Source: Bacteroidia bacterium (lineage in GTDB: Bacteria > Bacteroidota > Bacteroidia > Bacteroidales > P3). From it: a stretch of DNA of 10,144 nucleotides. The DNA lies in assembly GCA_025999775.1 (NCBI GenBank), contig BNXT01000028.1, positions 1 through 10,144 on the forward strand. Direction: 5' to 3'. Below the pieces are notes generated by a model. The model did not search any database. It had not been told where the DNA came from and saw only the letters and a list, made by a program, of their open reading frames with translations. Both the position numbers and the translations under genes were made by a program. Of the stretch, positions 1-4,785 are shown piece by piece; within the stretch, counting starts at the first letter, position 1, and each line of letters begins with the position of its first letter.

Positions 1-122
1 GAAAGTGCGAGCGTATCGTCAAATTGTCCATACTTGATGAATGTCCACGTAGAGACAATCGCAATGCGCTGTTCCCAAAGATTATCACTATCTGCCAACT
101 GACGGAGTATGGAACGGTCTGT
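1..122 (-). pseudogene. AlkD-type DNA alkylation repair protein, fragment without its N-terminal half
   Basis: The minus strand reads without a stop from about position 122 to the left edge. The peptide runs from TDRSILRQL through NLWEQRIAIVSTW to FIKYGQFDDTLAL. From memory, this closely resembles the central part of AlkD-type HEAT-like-repeat DNA glycosylases, where a 'KDRSxLyxLA' helix is followed by 'sLWExRIAIVsTfxFI+xGxFxDTL'. The family removes alkylated bases. The part that normally comes before this (the ~110-130 N-terminal residues, including the WDLVD-type segment) is absent. Upstream in this frame a stop lies at 159-161 with no ATG in between, and the other two minus frames show no family-like sequence over the next ~70 bases. 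The homology therefore stops at the ATG of the neighbouring beta-barrel gene. I infer a truncated remnant. What remains of its 3' part lies outside the window. Confidence 0.7.
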
Positions 123-125
123 TTT

Positions 126-887
126 ATGAAAAAAGCTAATTGGTTTCGATGTTTGGCGTTATATCTGCTAATAATGAATGTAGGAATCCCTGCGTCTAAG
201 GCGGAAGTGTCTGGTTTTCAGGGTCTTATGGTTAATAGGATGATGATGGAAGACAAAACGTTATTGGGGATTCACGCTGGCGTGATATTGCCTTTGGGAG
301 AGTATGGTGAAGCGCGAAAATTGGGTATTGGCGGCGGTTTACGTGCTAAATACTTCGGGACGAACACCATGGCTTTTTCGTTCAATGTAGGTATGTACAA
401 CCTTACGATTAAGGATGCCACCCTCCAGATTATGCAGAATTTTGTATTTGGCGGGGAGCTTGAGGATTATAAACGTCGGCTATTGGTGCCTGACGATGTG
501 CAAATCAATGCCGTTACCGGCTCTTCGCGTTATATCCCTTGTAATGTTGGTGTAGAGTATTATTTCCCGAAGTACGCTGCAAAAAAATTTCGCCCATACA
601 TTGGTTTAGGTATTGGGTTAAATGCACTTAGTACGTACTACACTGTTGAATACAATGTTCCATTTAATTCGCGGCTACAGCAAATGCAAAATGAGGTACA
701 ATCATCGAAAACCCATACAACCATTGGCGTTACCCCTTCAGTAGGATTTCTTGCTACGTTAAACGAATTGTGGAACATCAATGCCGAAGTCAACTATAAC
801 TACTTCTTAATAGGCGATCAAAAAGGGTCAAGTCTGAAAGTATCACTCGGTGTGGTTTTAGATATAGGCTTCAAGTATGTCCGATAG
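126..887 (+). CDS. Outer-membrane beta-barrel protein (porin/OmpA-barrel-like), function unknown
   Basis: A 253-residue protein begins with a typical Sec signal peptide: MKK, a hydrophobic stretch, then a signal peptidase site after about ASKA (residue ~26). The mature part has alternating hydrophobic and polar strands rich in Gly and aromatic residues (LLGIHAGVILPLGEYG, FSFNVGMYNL, RPYIGLGIGLNAL, WNINAEVNYNYFL). It ends in a hydrophobic/aromatic strand, VVLDIGFKYVR, as in small outer-membrane beta-barrels of Bacteroidota. The reading frame is open further upstream, with an ATG at 24 and no stop to the window edge. I chose 126 because the signal peptide starts there and because 1-122 is explained by the alkD remnant on the other strand. 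No clear -7 box or Shine-Dalgarno sequence precedes it. The substrate or role cannot be told from the sequence. Confidence 0.75.
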   Translation: MKKANWFRCLALYLLIMNVGIPASKAEVSGFQGLMVNRMMMEDKTLLGIHAGVILPLGEYGEARKLGIGGGLRAKYFGTNTMAFSFNVGMYNLTIKDATLQIMQNFVFGGELEDYKRRLLVPDDVQINAVTGSSRYIPCNVGVEYYFPKYAAKKFRPYIGLGIGLNALSTYYTVEYNVPFNSRLQQMQNEVQSSKTHTTIGVTPSVGFLATLNELWNINAEVNYNYFLIGDQKGSSLKVSLGVVLDIGFKYVR

Positions 888-905
888 AAGCGCTTACGTT
901 AGGCA

Positions 906-935
906 AAGCAGCAACAGGCTTGTAATGACCTGCTT
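906..935 (-). terminator. Possible terminator hairpin after tRNA-Gly
   Basis: Seven bases past the tRNA 3' end, the minus strand can form AAGCAG/CTGCTT around an 18-base loop, with an alternative GCAGG/CCTG-type pairing inside. A short TTT follows. It also lies just after the stop of the plus-strand beta-barrel gene, so it could serve either direction. The stem is short and the T run is weak. Confidence 0.3.
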
Positions 936-941
936 CTTTGA

Positions 942-1013
942 GCGAAAAACGGGACTCGAACCCGCGACCCTCAGCTTGGGAAGCTGATGCTCTACCAACT
1001 GAGCTACTTTCGC
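942..1013 (-). tRNA. tRNA-Gly, anticodon CCC
   Basis: The minus strand folds as a complete 72-base cloverleaf. The acceptor stem is GCGAAAG/TTTTCGC, closing with a G-U pair. The D arm is GCTC-AGTTGGTA-GAGC. The anticodon stem is TCAGC/GCTGA with loop TTCCCAA, giving anticodon CCC (reads GGG, glycine). The variable loop is GGGTC and the T arm is GCGGG-TTCGAGT-CCCGT. The 3' CCA is not encoded and must be added after transcription. Confidence 0.96.
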
Positions 1014-1024
1014 AATCAACAATG

Positions 1025-1032
1025 CAAAGATA
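1025..1032 (-). promoter_or_regulatory. -7 box of the tRNA-Gly promoter
   Basis: The minus strand reads TATCTTTG, a perfect match to the Bacteroidota -7 consensus TAnnTTTG. It ends 11 bases before the tRNA 5' end, which allows a leader of about five bases. No matching -33 TTTG is seen at the usual distance. The element lies in the 42-base gap between the tRNA and the divergent gldD start. Confidence 0.75.
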
Positions 1033-1055
1033 CAAAATTTTTATATCATAACGCT

Positions 1056-1652
1056 ATGTCAAATAAAAAAAATTATTGTTTACCTTTTTACTTTCTTGTT
1101 GGAGCAATTATTTTGCTTTGTATGGCATGTAATGAAGTTTATACGCCAAAACCGCGCTCGTTCTATCGTATAGACCTACCTGAAAAGGCATATCAAGTAT
1201 TTAACGAGAAAACCTATCCGTTTCGTTATGAATACCCCGTATATGCTCAAATAATCCCATTTAATCAAGAAGGCGAGAAATACTGGACCAATGTTATATT
1301 TCCTGATTTTAATGCCCAAATCAATTTGAGCTATTTGGAAATTCATAATAATTTAAAAGAATATATTGCAGACGCTACCATGTTTGTCAATAAACACCAA
1401 CAAAAAGCAGTAGGGATTTTTGAACGGGAATACGTCTATCCCGAAGGTCGTGTTTACGGTGTTATCTACGATATCAAAGGGTCTGGCGTGGCTTCAACGT
1501 GTCAGTTTTATCTCACCGATAGTGTGCACCATTTTGTAAGAGGTGCATTGTATTTTATGGAAACACCCAATAATGATTCTTTATCGCCAATCATCCGGTT
1601 TTTGAGAGAAGATATCGAAAACTTAATACGTACTGTAGAATGGAAAAGGTAA
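1056..1652 (+). CDS. gldD: Gliding motility lipoprotein GldD
   Basis: This 198-residue protein resembles GldD, one of the accessory lipoproteins needed for gliding and linked to the type IX secretion/gliding machinery of Bacteroidota. Visible family features are the PKPRSFYRIDLPEKAY segment after the lipid anchor, the TYPFRYEYPVYA block, the 'VYGVIYDIKGSGVAS' region, 'QFYLTDSVHHFVRGALYF', and the 'NNDSLSPIIRFLREDI...W' C-terminus. The N-terminus is a lipoprotein signal peptide with the probable lipidated Cys at residue 25. The box is CMAC, with Cys rather than Leu at -3. I chose the ATG at 1056 because it begins the signal peptide. The same frame is open from an ATG at 987, but that lies inside the tRNA gene. 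In relatives gldD commonly sits next to ssb and gldE. Here it stands alone after a divergent tRNA and converges on clpP. No clear plus-strand promoter is visible. Confidence 0.9.
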   Translation: MSNKKNYCLPFYFLVGAIILLCMACNEVYTPKPRSFYRIDLPEKAYQVFNEKTYPFRYEYPVYAQIIPFNQEGEKYWTNVIFPDFNAQINLSYLEIHNNLKEYIADATMFVNKHQQKAVGIFEREYVYPEGRVYGVIYDIKGSGVASTCQFYLTDSVHHFVRGALYFMETPNNDSLSPIIRFLREDIENLIRTVEWKR

Positions 1653-1683
1653 GAACGCTGTTCACTATTGCAGGGGGGTTAAC

Positions 1684-2373
1684 CTATTTCTTAGGCAAGG
1701 TTTTTTTATTGACAATAACCTCATCAATCATGCCGTAATCTTTGGCTTCCGTGGAAGTCATCCAATAATCGCGATCGCCATCCTTGACGATCTTATCGTA
1801 GGGTTGTCCTGTATGTAAAGCCAGAATTTCGTCGAGTTCTTTCTTCGTTTTTTGTATCTCTCGTGCAGTGATTTCAATATCCGAAGCTTGTCCTTGTACG
1901 CCTCCTAACGGTTGGTGAATCATCACGCGTGAATGTTCCAAAGCGGAACGTTTGCCCGTTGAGCCGGCACATAACAATACGGCAGCCATGGAAGCCGCCA
2001 TACCTGTACAGATGGTCGCTACTTCCGGCGTTATCGTTTGCATAGTATCATAAATGCCTAAACCCGATGTTACCGAGCCGCCCGGCGAATTAAGATAAAT
2101 CGTGATATGACGCAAAGCATCGGTGGACTGCAAAAAAAGCAACTGCGCCTGAATGATATTGGCAACATCATCGTAAATAGGTACGCCCAAAAAGATAATA
2201 CGCTCCATCATCAACCGCGAAAAAACGTCCATTTGCGCTACATTCATGGTGCGCTCCTCAATAATAGTCGGCGAAATATAATCGGCAGTCAACGATTGGT
2301 AAGCATCCAATTTTAAACTGCTAATCCCCAAGTGCTTGGTAGAATATTTGCGAAATTCATCATTGTAATTCAT
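1684..2373 (-). CDS. clpP: ClpP, proteolytic subunit of the Clp protease
   Basis: This 229-residue cytoplasmic serine protease degrades unfolded or tagged proteins as a tetradecamer fed by ClpX or another AAA+ unfoldase. The catalytic triad is visible. Ser128 lies in GMAASMAAV, His153 in MIHQPLGG, and Asp202 in RDYWMT. The Ser-His and His-Asp spacings of 25 and 49 equal those of the E. coli enzyme. The family blocks LNSPGGSVTSGLGIYDTM and FLGVPI are intact. The N-terminal ~30 residues extend beyond the E. coli mature start, as is common in Bacteroidota. The ATG touches the tig stop codon (TAA-ATG), so expression with tig is expected. A strong Shine-Dalgarno sequence lies inside the tig end. 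clpX, the usual next gene, is not downstream. The gene instead runs into convergent gldD 31 bp away. Confidence 0.97.
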   Translation of the reverse strand: MNYNDEFRKYSTKHLGISSLKLDAYQSLTADYISPTIIEERTMNVAQMDVFSRLMMERIIFLGVPIYDDVANIIQAQLLFLQSTDALRHITIYLNSPGGSVTSGLGIYDTMQTITPEVATICTGMAASMAAVLLCAGSTGKRSALEHSRVMIHQPLGGVQGQASDIEITAREIQKTKKELDEILALHTGQPYDKIVKDGDRDYWMTSTEAKDYGMIDEVIVNKKTLPKK

Positions 2374-3501
2374 TTAGTCCTCCTTCTTTATTTCTGGGTT
2401 TTGTGCGGGCGTTGCTTCCGCAACATCATTGTCTTTATCGTACTGCTTTTTCAAGATGTTAACAAAATCGTCAAAATCTATTTTCTGTGTTGTAACCTGA
2501 ATGGTGTTACGCACGACATCCATGATTTTATCTTGGAAAACCGCTTCATAAAAGCGATGACTTTCTTGTTGATTTCCCATCATTCTTTCAGCAAAATCCG
2601 AAAAGCGTTGTTTTCCCTCTTCATCTGTCGGAATTGGAAAGTACTGAGAAATTACGTTGGTGATATAGTAGTCCTTAACGTCGTTTTTGGTAATCTGAAT
2701 ATTGTTATCGGTGGTGATTTTATTTTCAATAAGCTGCCATTTAACGGCGGCTTGATATTTTGGGTAGTCCGCATCGGCTTGTTCCTGAGTCAGTGTTTCT
2801 TTGCCTTCTTGATTGGCGGATAGTATCCATGCACGTTTAAGAAAATCATCCGGAAGCTCAATGGATGTAGCCTCGACGACGGCTTCCTTGGCATCTTGAG
2901 CAAATTTGCGGTCAGCCTCACGTTGATACATCTTTTCCCCGTCCTGACGGATACGTTCACGCAGTTCGGCTTCGGACTTCACAGCGTCTTTACCATACAC
3001 TTTGTCGAACAAATCCTGATTGAGTTCCGGCACAGTATCGCCTTCTTTAAAGCGATCCAGAATATTATCCACCGATTTTTGAACCATCTCATCACCTACT
3101 GTAATTTGGTGTGCGGTGGCTTTAACGGTACTTAAATCCAATTGAAATTCGGGCTTCAAGCCGACTTCAAACTGAAACGTAAAATCCACCTGCGTATCCA
3201 AGTCCGCTACATCATTATGTTGGCTTGGAATGGGATGCCCTAATACTTGGAGCTTATTATCGGTGATGTGTTTTTCCAATTGTTCCGACACAATCTTGTT
3301 GAGTTCCTCGCTTAGGAGAGCCTTTCCGTACATTTTTTGGATCATACCCAAAGGCACTTTACCGGGGCGAAAGCCGGGAATATTCGCTTTACGCTGATAA
3401 TCGTTGAGCGTCTTCTTGAGATTGTTTTTATAGTCGTCTTCGGTAATTTCAAGTTTTAGATTGAGCGTCAATGGCGCAATGGTTTCGCTGGTAATATTCA
3501 T
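2374..3501 (-). CDS. tig: Trigger factor chaperone, variant apparently lacking the PPIase domain
   Basis: Trigger factor binds the ribosome near the exit tunnel and shelters nascent chains. The N-terminal ribosome-binding domain is present, with the signature GFRPGKVP at residues 43-50. The FQFEVGLKPEFQLDL segment (~109-123) that leads into the linker is also present. The first helix after it, MVQKSVDNILDRF (139-151), runs straight into KEGDTVPELNQDLFDKVYG (152-170). From memory of the family, that second segment normally follows the FKBP-type peptidyl-prolyl isomerase domain. The rest is the helical chaperone C-domain, with an acidic tail. At 375 residues the protein is well short of the ~430-450 typical of the family, by about the size of the missing domain. 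The frame is continuous, so this is a clean internal loss rather than a frameshift. It is the first gene of a tig-clpP pair with its own promoter. Confidence 0.93.
   Translation of the reverse strand: MNITSETIAPLTLNLKLEITEDDYKNNLKKTLNDYQRKANIPGFRPGKVPLGMIQKMYGKALLSEELNKIVSEQLEKHITDNKLQVLGHPIPSQHNDVADLDTQVDFTFQFEVGLKPEFQLDLSTVKATAHQITVGDEMVQKSVDNILDRFKEGDTVPELNQDLFDKVYGKDAVKSEAELRERIRQDGEKMYQREADRKFAQDAKEAVVEATSIELPDDFLKRAWILSANQEGKETLTQEQADADYPKYQAAVKWQLIENKITTDNNIQITKNDVKDYYITNVISQYFPIPTDEEGKQRFSDFAERMMGNQQESHRFYEAVFQDKIMDVVRNTIQVTTQKIDFDDFVNILKKQYDKDNDVAEATPAQNPEIKKED
2379..2385 (-). promoter_or_regulatory. Strong Shine-Dalgarno sequence for clpP
   Basis: AAGGAGG on the minus strand lies five bases before the clpP ATG, within the last lysine/glutamate codons of tig. 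Most other starts in this window have no such sequence, as is usual in Bacteroidota. This makes the site stand out, although purine-rich Lys/Glu codons could produce it by chance. Confidence 0.6.
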
Positions 3502-3533
3502 ACTACGTTTTTGGATTTGATTTTAACAATCCG

Positions 3534-3564
3534 CGAAGTTACAATTTTTTTTGGAAACAACAAA
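3534..3564 (-). promoter_or_regulatory. Promoter of tig-clpP
   Basis: On the minus strand TTTG (3564-3561) is followed by a 19-base spacer and TAACTTCG (3541-3534), one mismatch from TAnnTTTG. The spacing is exactly the Bacteroidota consensus. It would give a leader of about 25-30 bases before the tig ATG at 3501. Confidence 0.6.
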
Positions 3565-3592
3565 ATGGTAGTTAAATCTTTTAGTCAAAAAT

Positions 3593-3623
3593 TTTGTATT
3601 ATCAAAATTATTATGTATTTTTG
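3593..3623 (+). promoter_or_regulatory. Near-ideal plus-strand promoter facing the hairpin region
   Basis: TTTG (3593-3596), a 19-base spacer, and TATTTTTG (3616-3623) match both Bacteroidota promoter boxes without a mismatch. Transcription should begin near 3628-3632. No protein gene of credible size starts within the next 350 bases, so the product is either a small RNA or a long leader reaching the flavoprotein gene at 4003. It lies back-to-back with the tig promoter, 28 bases away. Confidence 0.65.
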
Positions 3624-3687
3624 CAATATTATTACATATCAAATGAGAGAGAGTTTGATAAAAGAAAATTAAAAAGACCATGACAAT

Positions 3688-3713
3688 TTCTTGTATTCTG
3701 TAAAATACAAGAA
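3688..3713 (+). repeat. Perfect 10-bp hairpin downstream of the 3593-3623 promoter
   Basis: TTCTTGTATT (3688-3697) and AATACAAGAA (3704-3713) pair perfectly around the six-base loop CTGTAA. No T run follows on the plus strand, so it is not a standard intrinsic terminator. It begins about 60 bases after the predicted transcription start. Confidence 0.7.
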
Positions 3714-3721
3714 TAATACTA

Positions 3722-3876
3722 TTTTGTCCTGCAAGGACAGTACTTTATTATACTAGCGATTGTGGACGACCTTATGAAATTTTGCCTTTCAGGCAATAGT
3801 TGAGCGTGTGTCACTTTTCACCGCAAACTGCGCTACGCTTGTATGCGGTTATGAAAATCTTGCCCATTCGGGCAGA
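3722..3876 (+). repeat. Array of three related mini-hairpins
   Basis: Three short hairpins share a layout. They are TGTCCT-gca-AGGACA (3725-3739), TTGCCT-ttc-AGGCAA (3782-3796) and TGCCC-attc-GGGCA (3861-3874). The second and third are also preceded by the same TTATGAAA (3772-3779 and 3849-3856), so they are diverged direct copies of one unit about 77 bases apart. The stem bases differ between copies but both sides change together, so pairing is kept. This resembles short palindromic intergenic repeats common in Bacteroidota genomes. No protein function is evident. Confidence 0.65.
3820..3849 (+). repeat. Hairpin ACCGCA/TGCGGT with a GC-rich 18-base loop
   Basis: ACCGCA (3820-3825) pairs with TGCGGT (3844-3849). 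The loop contains GCTACGCT (3832-3839). This loop sequence is exactly complementary to AGCGTAGC (3888-3895) in the loop of the following palindrome, which would allow a loop-loop contact or reflects a shared repeat origin. Confidence 0.55.
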
Positions 3877-3878
3877 AT

Positions 3879-3906
3879 CGGTCGTTGAGCGTAGCCGAAA
3901 CGACCG
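3879..3906 (+). repeat. REP-like palindrome with GAGCGTAGCCGA loop
   Basis: CGGTCGTT (3879-3886) and AACGACCG (3899-3906) form a perfect 8-bp stem around a 12-base loop, GAGCGTAGCCGA. This resembles dispersed REP-type palindromes I recall from many Bacteroidota intergenic regions (the 'GTCGTTGAGCGTAGCCGAAACGAC' kind). Such elements are often moved by REP-associated transposases, but no transposase gene lies in this window. Confidence 0.65.
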
Positions 3907-3960
3907 GTGTCAACTCCACACTTCACACTCTATTGTTCATTATTCATTGTTCATTGTTTA
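3907..3960 (+). repeat. Low-complexity tract with a 14-base tandem repeat
   Basis: After the REP-like palindrome, the tract runs through CAACTCCACACTTCACACTC into two copies of a 14-base unit, ATTGTTCATTATTC (3932-3945) and ATTGTTCATTGTTT (3946-3959). Similar CACTC/ATTGTTCATT tracts are, from memory, common beside palindromic repeats in Bacteroidota. It has an open frame joined to the next gene, but I regard that extension as non-coding. Confidence 0.55.
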
Positions 3961-3982
3961 TGTGTAATTCAAAAATTTTATG

Positions 3983-3990
3983 TACATTTG
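3983..3990 (+). promoter_or_regulatory. -7 box of the flavoprotein gene promoter
   Basis: TACATTTG is a perfect TAnnTTTG match and ends 12 bases before the ATG at 4003, leaving a leader of only about 5-8 bases. The -33 box is weak (TTG at 3954-3956 or TGTG at 3961-3964). The position of this box is the main reason for starting the gene at 4003. Confidence 0.65.
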
Positions 3991-4002
3991 CAGAAAAAAA
4001 AC

Positions 4003-4785
4003 ATGAAGAACTATAAATCGATGCTCGTATTCACGGCTTTTTTTTGCGCTATGGCGCTTGTTTGTACATTGATTGTACGTTGTTCACAGAAGCGTGCGTC
4101 GGAAAGTCAACCTGCTACGATAGCGTCTGATGGTAATCATAGCGAATTTACAACACCCCATACTATGAGAGTACTTTTAATCAATGGCAGTCCGCATGAG
4201 AAGGGTTGCACTTACACCGCTTTAAGCGAAGTTGCCCAAGCCCTCAATGCCGAAGGCGTAGAAACCGAAATTTATCACCTTGGTAGTAAACCTATGCAGG
4301 GATGTACAGCCTGCGGTTCATGTCGTAAACTCAAAAAATGTGTGTTTGAGGATCAAGTCAACGAAATCATCGAGAAAGCTAAAACCATGGACGGTTTCAT
4401 TTTTGGTTCGCCGGTCTATTATTCAGGCGTTAATGGTACCATGACCGCCTTCTTAAATCGCTTGTTCTATGCCGGTAGTAGTCATTTTGCCTATAAACCC
4501 GGCGCTGCGGTGGTGTCTGCACGTCGAGCTGGTACAACAGCAACCTTAGACCAGTTAAACAAGTATTTTACAATTTCTAATATGCCTGTTGTGTCGTCGC
4601 AATACTGGAATATGGTGCACGGCAACACGCCCGACGAGGTTCGACAAGACCTTGAAGGCATGCAAATCATGCGTACTTTGGGACGCAATATGGCATGGCT
4701 ACTTAAATCTATTGAGGCAGGGAAACAGGCTGGTCTCACTCGACCGGAAGCCGAACAGCGTATAGGCACCAATTTTATCCGTTAA
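4003..4785 (+). CDS. NAD(P)H-dependent FMN reductase / iron-sulfur flavoprotein family, with N-terminal membrane segment
   Basis: A 260-residue flavodoxin-fold protein. The core begins at MRVLLINGSPHEKG (from residue 55), with the FMN phosphate-binding NGSP loop. It continues with four cysteines spaced C101-x2-C104-x2-C107-x5-C113, the compact motif of iron-sulfur flavoproteins that can hold a [4Fe-4S] cluster. The flavin-binding GSPVYYSGVNGTMTAFLNR (135-153) follows. It probably transfers electrons from a reduced donor through FMN; the substrate is unknown. Unlike most relatives, it has a 54-residue N-terminal extension with a hydrophobic stretch (residues ~7-25) ending in VRC, then a polar Ser/Gln/Thr-rich linker. 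The extension could be an anchor or an export signal. Arg before the Cys argues against a normal lipobox. Starting at Met55 (4165) would give the usual cytosolic form, but the -7 box at 3983-3990 favours 4003. Its TAA overlaps the mutS2 stop on the other strand. Confidence 0.85.
   Translation: MKNYKSMLVFTAFFCAMALVCTLIVRCSQKRASESQPATIASDGNHSEFTTPHTMRVLLINGSPHEKGCTYTALSEVAQALNAEGVETEIYHLGSKPMQGCTACGSCRKLKKCVFEDQVNEIIEKAKTMDGFIFGSPVYYSGVNGTMTAFLNRLFYAGSSHFAYKPGAAVVSARRAGTTATLDQLNKYFTISNMPVVSSQYWNMVHGNTPDEVRQDLEGMQIMRTLGRNMAWLLKSIEAGKQAGLTRPEAEQRIGTNFIR

Noticed and set aside
24..125. Upstream extension of the beta-barrel gene (ATG at 24)
   Set aside because: The signal peptide begins at 126, and this stretch is explained by the AlkD-like remnant on the opposite strand.
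987..1055. Upstream extension of gldD (ATG at 987)
   Set aside because: It runs through the tRNA-Gly gene and its promoter, and the lipoprotein signal peptide begins at 1056.
1640..1738. 32-codon plus-strand frame overlapping the end of gldD, starting ATGGAAAAGG
   Set aside because: It has a hydrophobic middle but lies mostly over the clpP 3' end and is very short. I see no family resemblance, so chance is more likely.
3650..3659. AGAGTTTGAT, the same ten bases as the start of 16S rRNA, soon after a strong promoter
   Set aside because: The match ends after ten bases and nothing rRNA-like follows, so it is not a ribosomal RNA gene or a clear remnant.
3722..3906. Possible CRISPR-like array
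   Set aside because: The repeats are short, diverged and unevenly spaced, there are no uniform spacers, and no cas gene is present.
3851..3966. Plus-strand frame of about 38 codons across the REP-like repeat (ATG at 3851)
   Set aside because: Its translation (ending in SLFIVYV) is made of palindromic and low-complexity repeat sequence, a common source of false genes.
3907..4002. Upstream extension of the flavoprotein gene (ATG at 3907)
   Set aside because: It covers the 14-base tandem repeat and the TACATTTG -7 box, so it is very unlikely to be translated.
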